64,000 nucleotides of DNA, taken from the NCBI GenBank assembly GCA_029204225.1, contig MU832015.1, forward strand, positions 1 through 64,000, written 5' to 3'. Shown here one piece after another: positions 1 through 11,499 of the stretch (its first letter is position 1; each line of letters begins with the position of its first letter). The position numbers and the translations under genes are program-made. The notes beneath the pieces were generated by a model. That model saw only the letters and a list, made by a program, of their open reading frames with translations, was not told the origin of the DNA and made no database searches. Origin of the DNA: Diphasiastrum complanatum. Taxonomy: Eukaryota > Streptophyta > Lycopodiopsida > Lycopodiales > Lycopodiaceae.

Positions 1-996
1 AGCAAATGGATCCTCTTTTGTCCTTGTCTCCAAAGGTGTATGCACATAGCAAATGCACATGACCTCGATTGATCTTGATTTGATGTGGCCAAGCCTTTCA
101 GTGCCACAAATCATAGTTGGAAATCTTGCTCTCCTTAGTTATCATCACAATGTTGGTATCCACAAAGGCATCTAATTTGAATAGTCTACCAAACCTTATT
201 AGCAATGGCTTTTGCCATACTTCTTGATGTTACATGCATTTGTGTGAACTCCACAAGAAATCCATTGTGCAATTGGCCTACACTAAATAAGTTCTTAGTG
301 ATACTCGGAATGTAACATACACCATCTATCTTGGTCTTCTTTGAAGATCCCAAGCATAAAGGTATTGATCCTACTCCTTCTACCTTACAAGCACAATCAT
401 TTGTTGTAAATTGACTTGATAGGAACATCATAAGTTGAGAAAGCCGAGAAATACTCTCTCTTGTTTGTCACGTGGGAGCTAGCCCCACTATCTATCCACC
501 AAGGGTCTTCTCCTTTTATGCATGAAAAACTTGACATCATGAGAGAGTCTTCATGTGAACTCTCCTCTTCCTCTTGTCCTAGGTTTGCTTGACTTTGGGC
601 TTGCTTTCTCTGAAGCACTCAGGGGCATAATGCCCCATCTTGCTAAAAAAGTAGCACTTGATCTTTGACTTAGCCGTTTTGGGCTGCTTGAGCTTGAGTT
701 GAAGATCCATCTTGATATTCACCTTTGAATTGGTTTTTCTTGAATGCACTACAAGCACCCGCCTCCTTAAGAATCTCATTTGCTGCATTCATTTTATATA
801 ATGGAGGGCAATATTGCACCTCTTCTTGTATCTTGTAGCTTCTTGAAGGTGAATGGGCTCATCCTCATCTCCAATCACAATTTTCATTAGATCTTGCAAG
901 ACAAGAATAGACTCCATTCCTTAGCTTCCAAATAGAAGAATGATAAGCATTCAATCTATCATTTGGATCCAAGAGATATGCATTTATGGAAGCCAT
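1..996 (-). pseudogene. copia A gag-protease-pre-integrase (broken)
   Basis: Gag starts MASINAYLL at 996, parallel to MASMNAYLL of the copy at 7,285. Near 660-700 a zinc knuckle reads CYFFSKMGHYAPEC: the second cysteine of CX2CX4HX4C is replaced by Phe, so RNA binding by this finger is probably lost. Protease follows near 430-540 with PWWIDSGASSHVT, the catalytic D-S-G-A of copia aspartic proteases. Then comes the GAG_pre-integrase-type stretch (YIPSITKNLFSV) to the window edge. Several frameshifts separate the parts, so the polyprotein cannot be made in one piece. Confidence 0.85.
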
Positions 997-1310
997 CTCT
1001 TTTGAGTCAAGAGCTTGATCACAAAAAATGGATGCAAAATAGAAATGATTGAAAATATAGCTCTCCCACTACCTAGGGACTTGAGAAAGCTCAAACCTTG
1101 ACCTCTCAACAAGATCCTACCTGATCTTGAGCTAAATCAAATCTATTTGAAACAACAAAAATGGAAACCACCTTGAATTGGAATGAAAATTGGATCTAGA
1201 ATCGCCTCTTCCTTGATCTCGACTTCACAAGGTACTTGGATCCACCTAACCTGAATCAAAAGGAATGAAATGCACATAAATTTCTCTTCAAATCATCCCT
1301 ATAAAATTGT
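1..1310 (-). mobile_element. Ty1/copia family A relic, 5' half
   Basis: Minus-strand relic of a copia retrotransposon that runs off the window edge. From about 1,310 down to 997 lies an untranslated leader that matches, in sequence and order, the leader at 6,980-7,284 on the plus strand. The gag start (ATG at 996) and the protease and pre-integrase regions follow. A second, third and fourth piece of the same family lie at 6,900-7,775, 11,500-12,540 and 46,295-46,700. No LTR edge can be drawn from one copy. Frame breaks show that it is not functional. Confidence 0.8.
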
Positions 1311-1360
1311 TGGATTATTCTCCTTCTTACTAATGACTAATCGATTTTAATCTTCATCCA

Positions 1361-1800
1361 TTGTTTATGCAGTTCTGTGGATTTTCTCGTGTTCTTTTAC
1401 AGTCTACAGATTCACAAGTGTTTTACACAGTCTGTGGAAATACACGTGAGTTTGACAACAGTGTCGCATTTTCTCTCTCTACAATCCTGACAGTGTCGCC
1501 TGTCAAAATTACGAGTAAAATTATAGTGTCACATTTTTTGCAAATTAGCGACGTTGTCGCCTGTCAGAAATCCTGTGTAAGAATGCAGTGTTGTCTTTTT
1601 TGCATTTTTCATCTGTCAAGAATTACGAGTAAATATGCAGAGTTGCATTTTTCAAAGTGCCTCAAATGTTAAGGAAATGACTCTGGCAAAGTGTGAGGCT
1701 ACCCTAATTGAGATTTAAGGACACTGTCGGGTTTTTCACAAAAATTTGACACTGTCATTTTTTTGCAACACTGTTGTCTGTGGCAATTTATGTTCATTTC
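1361..1800 (+). repeat. degenerate short repeat around GTGTCGCCTGTCA
   Basis: The words gtgtcgc, gttgtcgcctgtca and aattacgagtaaa recur several times here at irregular spacing (for example near 1,462, 1,495, 1,530, 1,552 and 1,616). The 103-residue open frame over it shows no domain and is probably chance. The tract lies just upstream of the copia B LTR and may include its U3 end. Confidence 0.45.
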
Positions 1801-2538
1801 TGCATAATGATAGTTTTGCTTCATTTAGCAGTAGATAGACTATTTACGGCCAATCAGCAAGCAGATTCTGAAAAGGACCAGATGGATGCCAACGAATTCC
1901 AGCCAACTGACAATCGCATTTGAAGACCTAATTACTCTGTATAAATCAGCTATTCATACATCTCATTATCAACTGAATCAACGTTGTAAATTGTGAAGGG
2001 GCTAAGTGTTATTACACGACGCTTCCTACGCTCTTATCAAGCAGATTGTTCACAATCAAAAATTGTAGTTAGCTCTCTATCAAGCTTTCAAGCTTGAACT
2101 CTCTTGAGCATTATAGTCAGTCCTTAGAGATTTATTACAATTGCTATTGCGCTATTGCTTATCACGGAGCTACTTATTATCAGACTTACTTTTCAGTTAC
2201 TCAGAGATAGCTTAGAGTGTGCGGTTTCTATCCGCTATTGTCTTGCACTCCTTCGCATCTGAGTTTGTTTGTTTTGAATCAATACTATTTCTCATTGCAT
2301 TCAGTATATGTCAGAATGCATGCATCTCTGTATTGTGTTTGTAACTGATAAAATTGTCTGAGAATTCAACACTTTATGTTTGGCTATGTAATCACTTAGT
2401 ATCTAGCAAAAGTTGGTTTCTAAAGATTGGACGTGATTTCTATCACTATTGTTCTGTTCAATTTGATAGGCGTAGTCATGCATTGGAAGTAGGAAAGTTT
2501 TTGTTTTCGGCATTACTTTATCTCACCTATTTTCGACA
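1700..2538 (+). mobile_element. copia family B LTR (5' LTR, plus strand)
   Basis: The stretch before the primer site at 2,539 aligns by eye with the minus-strand LTR at 31,357-31,976. Shared blocks include ccgctattgtcttg and gataggcgtagtcatgc, in the same order. A TATA-like box (tataaat, 1,940-1,946) sits where a copia LTR promoter is expected. The 3' edge at about 2,538 is set by the primer site. The 5' edge is uncertain, because the other copy is truncated. Confidence 0.65.
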
Positions 2539-2551
2539 TGGTATCAGAACA
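2539..2551 (+). other. primer binding site (initiator tRNA-Met type)
   Basis: TGGTATCAGAACA immediately follows the LTR. It resembles the TGGTATCAGAGC site complementary to the 3' end of plant initiator methionine tRNA, used by copia elements to prime minus-strand DNA. The intact form TGGTATCAGAGCT is present in the sister copy at 31,341-31,353. Confidence 0.75.
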
Positions 2552-2711
2552 TTCTATTTCGATATCAGAGCGAAAGCTTTAATACTTGATATCTTTCGCG
2601 ATATCAAACTCTTCAGTTCTTTTTAACCTTTCAGTATCAAAGAATTGATTTCCTGTTTTTGGCGTCTCTACATCTTAGCGTCATCGATACAATTGACAGA
2701 CTAAGTTCCAG

Positions 2712-3000
2712 ATGGATTCTCAAAGTAAAGCTGGTCTTATCGCAGAGAAGCTGAATGGATCCAATTATCATTTGTGGAAATTTAAGACGAATACTTTGTT
2801 GATAGCCAACGATTTATGGATGTTAATACATGTAGAGAAGTAAAACTTGAAGACGACACAAAAGACTCAAAGTGGAAATCGAAGGATGGTAAAGCTTTCA
2901 TGCTTATCATCCTTAATATATCATATATGTAGATTGGACATATAGCTGAAGCCAAAACTTCAAAAGTAGTTTGGGACATCCTGAACACGCTATATACTTC
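2712..3000 (+). pseudogene. copia family B gag, N-terminal remnant
   Basis: ATG at 2,712 opens MDSQSKAGL, followed by KLNGSNYHLWKFKT. This matches the gag start MDSQGKASP and KLDGANYHLWKFNM of the minus-strand element ending at 31,197. A stop interrupts near 2,839 and the frame then shifts, while recognisable similarity continues to about 3,000. Gag would form the virus-like particle; this copy cannot. The open frame on the opposite strand at 2,782-2,988 is a shadow of this gene. Confidence 0.75.
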
Positions 3001-5080
3001 TATGCTTCCTACTCCTCTTCCTCTTTACCATGAATGGCTCATGCACAATAGCGCCCATCTACAATCAACCATTCGACATTTATCGCACAGAAATGGTAAG
3101 CTATCTCACTCCAGTCTTTGCAAATGAGGTACCATCTTCATTACATACAAGAAGAATGATTGTGTATGAGTTTTTGTCTTGTCATAATATGTTGTATGGA
3201 AGGCGTTGGATCGCAATCCACTACCTCTCTCTTTTGGTTTCACCTCTTGTATGTATGGCAAATGGATATGGGCTGTCAATAACGATTTAGCACTGTTTAC
3301 TAATGCTTGCATACATAACTTGATGCTTTTTATAAAAAACTAAGTTTTTGAGTGATTGACACACGCTTTCGTAAAGCACTGGCAGCGCATTCTCTACACA
3401 ACGATTTGCAAGAATTATTTGGCAACTCGTTGGTGTTTTAAGAGGCTCGTTGGGACATCAATCATACTATCTCATAGTAGAGTTGAATGAGTACTTGTTT
3501 GCATGCACACTATTGGTAAAACGCACTGCACCTCCATCACTAAAAGAACAATGATGGAAGCCTTCACAAATGCTTATCATTTTTTGGTCAATATTAGTGA
3601 TGATCCAGCGCTGACAGACAATGGCCTTCTACATACTTTTTATGCGCCCAATAATCTCTTTAAGTAGGGGGTATGATAAGTAGTACACGAACAATGATAC
3701 ACAAGAGTTATGTGTCTCTACAGTATTCGCTAGACAACAACATCATATTCCAATTCATTTTCTAGAGACGAAGTACTTCCACACATAGGTATGTATAGGA
3801 CAAGTATCCTCATAAAGAGATCAAATGGTAGGATATACATGTTCAATAACTCACTTTATTAAACTATGGGCAACGTTGTACTTCTAATTGAGATGCTAGA
3901 ATCATACTCACTCACTTTCACAATTCAAAGGATGCTTCTCTCGTAATGGCTTCCTCACAGGATTCACATACAACCGCTATTCAAGTTAGTGTTGCAAAAC
4001 CCGATTTGGGATACTGGTTTACTATACGCACATGACATTGATGCAAAGGGTTACAAAACAAAGACTAGAAATAGGGAAGACATTTTTCAGTCTAATATTT
4101 CAGCTACGCTTCAAACATCATATTGCTTATATAGTTAAGGCTATATGCTTTATGATTGCTGGTTCTTGTTCCCATCAATAAATGCTGAAACTAATAATAC
4201 AAGTACTGATAATCTAAGCACCCTTAAAGCACATGGATTTGTGCGCTGCCTCGTAGGACCGGTACGACATGGAATTGCCCTTATTCTAATACAAGTGGTT
4301 AGGGTAAAATACTTGGCCAATATAATATTACGCAGGTAAAAAAAAGTTTTATAAGAAACGACCGGTATTTAAATTAAATGAAACAGTATGATAGATGGCG
4401 GACTCTTGGAACACATGGATTTGCTCAGGAGTTTCGATAGTGGTACTTCACCTAATAGGTGCAAATATTGGTATAGCATGGATTTGCTCCATATTTGAGT
4501 ACCGATCCACGCTATCCTCTGTTGGTAAAATGCATATTATTTTACACAGTCTTTAAAAAAAATTTCAAGTACACATTTTGCTATGTTGAAAATTGATATG
4601 GACTAGTACTATAAAACTGATTAGAATGGCGGAATGCCTTGATACGGTAATAATATGGGAAAGCCTATCACTATTAGTCATCTAAAATAGGGAAGATTGG
4701 ACTGTAGTTTTACATCAAATACTTTAAGCTGTTAAGCTGCTAAACTTATTTTGTACATGGATAACAACTGACATTCAGCGTTGACCCCTGTCTTTCTCAC
4801 TGTGCTAACTCGTGCGGTTTTGTGTGGTGGGATGGCGGCATGTACCAACTGGATGTCTTGAAATTTGTTTCACTATACGATGCTTTTTCTTTAAAGTCCT
4901 GTATGCTTTCAGCTATGTTTTACCTTGTTGGGTTATGAATAAATGTTTCAAAAGGTTTGATCTTGCTTTGGAAAGATATGTTTCGTTAAATCTCTCTATG
5001 CATCCTTGTGGTGTAAATCCGACTATCCTTTTGTCGGGATAGTATTAAACCTTTACTTACATGGATTCATAGGCTAACTA
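3001..5080. other. no recognisable gene
   Basis: About 2 kb of AT-rich sequence with many stops in all frames. Short open frames (3,030-3,290, 4,145-4,339, 4,812-5,042) show no motif. The phrase catggatttgctc recurs near 4,417 and 4,478. Nothing further can be supported. Confidence 0.5.
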
Positions 5081-6300
5081 AGGCTTTTTTTCATGATTTT
5101 AGTGCTCAAGTTGGTTTCAAGATGTTGTTGATCTTGGTAATGGGGAGCCCCTACCTCCCCCTAATTGTTTTATCCAAACCCTGATCTATTGTATGAAAAA
5201 AAACTGCGATTTTGCATAGTTTTATTATTCAAACTAATCGTGCTACCTGTATTGCCGCTGGGCCAGAGGATAGAGTACTCTACATCATTGATCTTCTAGA
5301 TACTGGGTAAAAATTTATATGAGTTATGGAAAAAACCATATTGATCCTTTGGGTATTGTGGAAACTTTTGCTGCTGATTTAGTGAGGATGAAGAAAGATG
5401 TTTTAACCAACATATCAAAAAGTCTTTTACTACCTGGAAAAAGAAAATGATTCTCTTACTGCCGAACTTGCTCCTTCCATTCCTGATACACCCCTGTCTC
5501 CAAACCCTCTTGTCTTTTTAGATGAGTTGGATGAAGATAGCGCTTCGACATGGGTTCTTGGTATGCTGCATCCTTTCATTATGGAAGGTGCAAGCCTTAA
5601 GGTAAAAATATAGAAGAGCTACCTAAATGTGGATACAGCTTTATTTTGGCAATGTGACTCCTCTGTTGACTTCTATCTCAATATACCCAAGGAAATTTAC
5701 TGCATAAAAGCTCGGATATCTCTAAGTGTTACAAAAATATACCCCTGGATGGACCAGATGGTCTGAAGATAGTTATGAAAAAACTGATTATGTTTGCCTT
5801 CAAATATACCAATGGGAAGACTCTTTGTTATAAGTGGATAGCAAGAGTTAAAGATTTTCAATTGTCCTAGAACAAGAAGACTGTAGAAGGATGGTATACT
5901 ATTGACATGGAAACTATTTGTGCTTGGAATGCTTTGTTGATTGATAATTGCATTGTTAGACTTGATAACCGCACATGGAGGCAAATCCGAGGGATTTCCA
6001 TGGGTTTTTCTTGCTCACCATTATGGTGTAACTGGTATCTTTCTTATTTTGAAATGTGGTTTATTAAAAATTTAGCAAAACTACAATAAATAAATCTTAT
6101 GAAGGATTTCAAGTTCTCATTCAGATATATTGATGGCATTTGCTTTATCAATAACCCATTAATTAAGAATTTTCTTGACAAGACACAACCCACTACATGT
6201 ATAAATATGTGATGGGATTTCCATCCAATTATGAGCAAAATCAAGATTTTCCTTCTTAAATAGTTTGAGTCTATGATTTGATTAATGAATGTTATTGGAA
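5080..6300 (+). mobile_element. Penelope-like reverse transcriptase relic
   Basis: Reading across frame breaks on the plus strand gives ordered RT motifs unlike copia or gypsy. At 5,714-5,760 is DISKCYKNIPLDGPDGL, resembling the D-x-LYTNIP motif. At 5,940-6,045 come NCIVRLDNRTWRQIRG and GISMGFSCSPLWCNWYL, resembling the GIPMGTNCAPLLANLYL motif of Penelope-like elements. At 6,113-6,142 FSFRYIDGICFINNP stands where RYIDD is expected. The second catalytic Asp has become Gly (codon GGC), and stops occur before and after, so the copy is dead. Group assignment rests on motif wording. Other non-LTR RT groups are possible but fit less well. Confidence 0.65.
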
Positions 6301-6679
6301 TATGACTTTTTGTGATAATTGAATGAGTTTGGAGTTCAGGTATAGTACACATGCAGCAGCAGGCCATACTTTCACGCATGTGAAGAGTTTTGGAGCTAAT
6401 TCATGGAGTTCAAGATAAGCTAGGAATCAGTGCATTGATTAGTAATCTAGCTTCTAGATCTTGTTTGGATCTTAAGTAGGTGCTTTCTCATCATTTCTAG
6501 GATCAACTGGGTTTATTTTGCTGCATTTTATCATAGATTTTGATGCAATTCAAGCATTGATTGCTATCTAGACATAATCAATGGGTAGTACCTTCAATTC
6601 TTGATCAATTTGAGTGAAGAGGGATCTAATGGTTTTTGATATACAAGCTTTTTAGCTTCAAAATCCGAGTTGTGGTCAT

Positions 6680-6905
6680 CTCTTATCAATTGGATCAAAA
6701 TAGCAATTATTTTGCACTTTCCTCATATTGATGCTACTCGATTTGTGGAGTCTATTACAAGGAATAGTTTTCGATCAATCAAAAGGAAGGTAGATTCTTA
6801 TCTTTGGTACTATAATAGGTCGTTCTTAGACTTATTGAGATCTTAGAAATTCAATTTTGGGGTCAGCCCAAAGACTTTGATAAGTGCCTCATCAAGGGAA
6901 TGCAA
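6680..6905 (+). pseudogene. unrecognised coding remnant downstream of the RT relic
   Basis: One plus-strand frame is open for about 58 codons and contains FPHIDATRFVESITRNSF, then KRKVDSYLWYYNRSF, a stop, and further open sequence. The residue mix (charged and aromatic, not low complexity) looks like real protein. It may be the C-terminal part of the Penelope-like element upstream, or an unrelated insert. No function is assigned. Confidence 0.4.
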
Positions 6906-7790
6906 TTCTAGTCAAAATTGTGTTCAATTTTGCTTGATTTGTGAGATAGTTTGGATTGATTATTGCATGATGATTCAACCCAATCTTGTAGGAATGATTT
7001 CAAGAGGCATTTATGTGCATATGATTCCTTTTTGTTCAGGTTAGGTGAATTTTGTATCCTTGTAAAGTCGAGATCAAGGAGGAGGCGATTCTAGATTCAA
7101 TTTTTATGCAGATTTAGGCTAGTTTTCATTCTTGTTGACATTACTAGATTTGATTTGGCTTAATATCAGGTAGGATATTATTGAGAGGTCAAGTTTTGAG
7201 CCTTCTCAAGTCCCTAGATAGCTAGTCTTTCAATCATTTCTATTTTGCATCTATTCTTGTGATCAAGATCTTGTTTAAAGATAGATGGCTTCAATGAATG
7301 CATATCTTTTGGATTCACACGATAGATTGAATGCTTCTAATTATTCAATTCTCATTTTACAAGATCTACTGGATGAGCCTATTCACCTTCAAGAAGCTGC
7401 AAAATACAAAAGGAGGTGCAAGGTTGCTCTCCATTGTATAAAAATGAATGTAGCTAATGAGCTTGTTAAAGAGGTAGATGCTTGCACCTCGGCTCAAGAC
7501 GCATGGGAAACTCTTCAAAAGATATATGAATCCAAGAATACTTCAAGGTTGCTATCCTTGAAGAATCAATTCCTTCAATATTTCTCAAGCTAAAGGAGAG
7601 AGTGGACAGTGTTCAGAGTTAAGGACTTAAACAAGGAGCTTGCTTACATAGGAGATTCCATTAAGAAAAGTGAACTTGTTCAACTAATTTTGATTGGTTT
7701 GAGTGTGGATTTTGCTAATGTAGTGCAAGACTATGCAATTATGAGAAAATTTCCCTCACTTGAAGATTGGTGATCCACGTTAAGGAGCCT
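6900..7790 (+). mobile_element. copia family A relic: leader and gag
   Basis: Plus-strand partner of the relic at 1-1,310. The leader (about 6,980-7,284) shares long blocks with the reverse complement of 997-1,300, for example ttgagaggtcaag and the words tctattttgcatc. Gag begins at 7,285. The element stops near 7,785, where an oppositely oriented RT fragment begins. No primer site or LTR edge could be fixed. Confidence 0.75.
7285..7775 (+). pseudogene. copia family A gag (UBN2-like), truncated
   Basis: MASMNAYLLDSHDRLNASNY opens the frame. RCKVALHCIKMNVANELV and AQDAWETLQKIYESKN follow, the pattern of the copia gag polypeptide (UBN2-type) region. The frame breaks at 7,593. Gag similarity resumes one frame over, to about 7,775 (RVKDLNKELAYIGDSIKKSE, then VQLILIGL). 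The zinc knuckle and all of pol are missing, because sequence on the other strand replaces them. Confidence 0.75.
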
Positions 7791-8200
7791 ATAAGTTACC
7801 TATAAAGAGTGATGTCCATAAAGGATGCTTCATCACTTTTATTGAGCACTTTTATATCTTGTTCCATTGGTGTTTTTACATGCTTGCAATCTTGCATCTT
7901 GAATTTGAGCAAACTTAAAGCACACTTAGTTTGACTAATGAAGATAAAATTTGAACTATGCCCAATATAAAGTGAAGTTGACCAAGATCTACCATCTTAG
8001 ATTCTAGTGAGAGATTTTTCTTGGTTTTCTCAATACCATCAATGTTATCACCACTAAGGATGATGTCATCTACATAAATAAATAAATAAAAGTACAATGA
8101 CATTTACATCATACATTATGTACAAAGTTGGATCATATTCACTTTGAGTGAATCCAATAGAAACTAAGAAATCATGAAGTCGTGAATTCCAAGACCTCGA
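7790..8200 (-). pseudogene. copia reverse transcriptase fragment (YVDD)
   Basis: The minus strand encodes LYFYLFIYVDDIILSGDN, the YVDD catalytic box of copia RT, then KMVDLGQLHFILGI (canonical DLG..HF.LGI). After a frame change LLKFKMQDCKHVKTPMEQ follows, and a DITLYR end near 7,800. It abuts the gag of the plus-strand copia A relic head to head, which points to a rearrangement rather than one continuous element. Confidence 0.85.
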
Positions 8201-9740
8201 TGCTTGCTCAAGGTAAGCTTATGTAAGAAAAACTTAAAAAGCGGCAACGGCTCCATAGTGTGCGATGGCTAGGTCTATCTATGGTATAGGTTATTGTGTA
8301 ATGGTAGACCGATTTGTCCACTTTCTAAGTTCTACATAAAACTTACAAATAAAGTAAAGAGCATTCACAAAAAGTAAGAGCACCAAGGCTTCCCACCAAC
8401 TAGTGCTTGGAAACTAGACACATCTAATGAAGCTTGTTAAGACTTCCCAACTAACAAGCCTTCTAAATAAGCTAGGACTTGCTTGCTAAGGCTTATCCAA
8501 CTAGGAAGGCCATTAATCTAAATCCTAACTAACCCCCCAAGGGAGATGAAAATAATAATTGTGGCTAATTAAGTAATAAATCAATGAAAGCATGCCACAA
8601 TGAAAAAGCCAATGAAAAGGAGACAAGAGGCCCAAGCACCTTCCCTCAAGCTATTCAACTTCCATAGGGAACACAATGAAATAGAGAGATCAATCCAAAA
8701 TTGTTGTTAGCATAATCTCAAAGTGTTATTTACAAGGAAAATGCCTCTCTTTTTATAGCAAGAAGGGCCTTCCATAAGTTTCCACTAACTTATGGGATTA
8801 GTCTTCTAACTTGCCATTCTAAGGCTCACAACTTCTAACTTAGAAAGCTTGAATATCTAAACTTAGAACTTAAGATAACTTGGAATCTTTTATTTCTAAG
8901 CTTAACTTCCTAAGCTTAAGTTTTCTAGGATTAAGTTTCTAAGCTTAAGTTTTCTAACTTAGAAGTTTAGAATTTATTTAAGCTTCTACCCATGGTCTTA
9001 TAACACACATACCATGGTAGAAGCTTATTAACAAGTACTCACACGTGGACTTACAATACACATGCCATGGTGCTTTATTTCTCTTTTTAACTTTGTTGCT
9101 AACACTTGTGAATGGAAACGCCCATCTGAAAGTTGAGGTGAAGAAGCTACAAACCCTTGCTGTTGCTATTCAAACTTGAGTTAACTCTGAGACCCTTTGG
9201 GGTCACTTCCTTCCCATATGTGTTATCTTTTGAGTACCGGCCCTATCCAGAGTATGCGTGACATATGTGCTTGATACTATATAGTTAGGAGATATGAAAT
9301 GACAAAGGTGTTCTAACTACCGCTGAAATTTAATTAGTAGCTCCATCATCTTCCACTCCTGCGTAAGGGATGTACTTACAGGCTTGTGTTGTCACATTTT
9401 CATACACCAGTGTCAAGACCGAGAGAGGGAGTGAGCGTGAGATAGAAGAGTGGGATAAGATAATAAAGGATGTCTAGTTTTTGCATTTTCTAGGCAGCCA
9501 TTGATGGCGCTTTGCTACTTCCCATTGTCCTGTCATTAAATTGTATGACTCTTGTTATGCTCATTTGTCTAATCTATATGCTAACAGAACTGGTAACATG
9601 ATTCTAGATTATTTGCAAATTCACATTGATCTTGAAACCATAGCATAAAAGTCTGATGGCTATTATCCCGCTGATAAAGCATTAGTGTTGTCTGTCTAGT
9701 TATTTGTTCATAAGATAAGTGAATTGAATCACTATCTTAT
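8200..9740. other. no recognisable gene; AT-rich, possible LTR promoter
   Basis: No coding signal. On the minus strand ctataaaaagagagg near 8,740-8,757 looks like a TATA box, with a purine-rich downstream region as in an LTR, but no partner LTR was found. From 8,860 to 8,990 the words taagcttaagttttcta and cttagaa recur, forming a short degenerate repeat. Confidence 0.4.
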
Positions 9741-9964
9741 GCTCATTTCTTCCGCTACCACCGTGCAATCAAGCTCTTAATTTATCTTGTGTTTGCCTAC
9801 TGAGTTATTAGCAGTGCATGCACCGATTCCACCTGCTACTGTCTTATGCTCACCTGCATTATCTAACTTGTATAGTCTGCTCATTGCTTCCGCTACCACC
9901 GTGCAATCAAGCTCTTAATTTATCTTGTGTTTGCCTACTTAGTTATCAGTAGTGCATGCACCGA
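9741..9964 (+). repeat. direct repeat, two copies, period 138 bp
   Basis: Copy 1 (about 9,741-9,827) and copy 2 (about 9,879-9,964) share tccgctaccaccgtgcaatc followed by aagctcttaatttatcttgt and gcatgcaccga, with only a few differences. The gtgcaatc words start at 9,763 and 9,901. The 50 bp between them is unique. A local duplication is the simplest explanation. Confidence 0.85.
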
Positions 9965-10072
9965 GGGAGCTCGTCGGACCTGCCTTCGAGTAGTAGTAGG
10001 ATCCTCCCAATCTGATTTGTCCGACACGTTCGACTTATGTCGTCGTCGGGACATCCATCCAATTTCCCAAGC

Positions 10073-10073
10073 A

Positions 10074-10140
<67 letters not shown>
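10073..10140 (+). repeat. microsatellite (TC)n(CA)27
   Basis: A short TC run passes into 27 uninterrupted CA units (10,087-10,140). Open frames through it on both strands encode only Thr-His or Cys-Val repeats and are artefacts. Confidence 0.97.
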
Positions 10141-10141
<1 letters not shown>

Positions 10142-10199
10142 CTGCTATAACCATGTCAGAAATTACAATTATATTCTAGGATACACTGAGAGACACACT

Positions 10200-11480
10200 G
10201 GTTTAGCTCAATATAGTGTTGGTTCACTCAAAACTTCTTAAAGATCCCTTCTGCATTAAAGTCATTGTTAGCATCTTCAAAGTGAACTTGAGGAGTATTC
10301 TCATTACCACTGATCTATATTCAAGGAGTCTTATTGTGTTACACGACATAAGTAATTTCAAACCCCCTCTAAAACTTGGATGTTTATTGATGTCACGGGT
10401 TTTGATGTTTCCCTTGAAAAAATAGTACCAGAAGTACCAAAATAAGTAATATGCGATAGTAACAAATTTGAAGTAAAATATAACCAAATTTGGTAGTCTG
10501 AACTATCTAAATTGAAAATTGATAAGTACCAATTGAAAGAAGCATTGGTACTATAGAGTTTCAGAAAGCTTTGGTACTCGAGGGTTTTGCCAACATTTAA
10601 CATTTCAATATCTTATTGCAGATTGCAATAGAATTCTCATCACATTTTTTTGGTTGCTACACATTACAATTACCAAAGCGAGCTGGTTAAAAGCTTCTTA
10701 TAGCACCAAAGTACCAGAATGGTAGAAAGTACCAATACGTAGGACCAAAGTACCAAAGCATCATATACATGTAGTACCAAAGTACCAAAGCATCTTATAG
10801 TACCAAAGTACCAAACATGTAGAAAGTACAAGAACCTTAATTGCTAGTTTGGAGGATCAAAATTGTTACACGAGAGGTTCAAATAGTACCAATCTTTGGT
10901 ACTCAAAAGTTTCATGAAAACGTAAACATTACAAAAAAAGTACAAATCTTGTAAAATTGATGGTTAATGCTTAGATTCTACCAATTGGTAAATAGTACTA
11001 AAATAGTACCAAAAAGACCAAGATGGATTGTATGCGAGCTGCGAACACAAAAAAATATAACAAAAAAAATACCCAACTTGATAGTTTTATGGGTAAAATA
11101 AAGACGCGAGAAGTCTAAATAGTACCAATTTGGTAGATTTCAAAATAAAAATATAATTTGGTGGTCAGTAGATCAAAATTGGTTCACGATAAGTTCTTGT
11201 ACTACCAATCTTTCATATTAAAGAGTTTCACCAACACAAGAATAGTACCAAAACAGTACAAAATTTGTAAAATTAGTAGCCGACAGATCAATACAATGTT
11301 GGTTCACTCGAAACTTCTTAAATATTCCTTCTACATTTAAGTCATTGTTAACATTTTCAAAGTGAACTTGAGGAGTATTCTCGTTACTACTTATCTATAT
11401 TCAAGAAGTCTTATCGTGTTACAGTCAGAAAGTACCAACATGTATACCAAAGCATCATATATAGGTAGTATCAAAGTATC
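10200..11480. repeat. GTACCAAA-rich tract with a 1,080-bp-spaced direct repeat
   Basis: The words gtaccaaa, agtaccaa and their close variants occur dozens of times, a density far above chance. The block 10,208-10,342 returns at 11,288-11,422 (gttggttcactc, acttgaggagtattctc, tctatattcaag), exactly 1,080 bp away. The tract resembles, in reverse complement, the TTTGGTAC-rich introns at 51.3-51.6 and 60.3-62.3 kb. It may therefore be intronic remains of the same gene family, in the opposite orientation. No exon was recognised here. Confidence 0.7.
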
Positions 11481-11499
11481 ATACACAAGTAGAAAACTC

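Noticed and set aside
9927-10241. Open frames through the CA microsatellite (Thr-His or Cys-Val repeats)
   Set aside because: They exist only because a dinucleotide repeat has no stops; no flanking coding signal.
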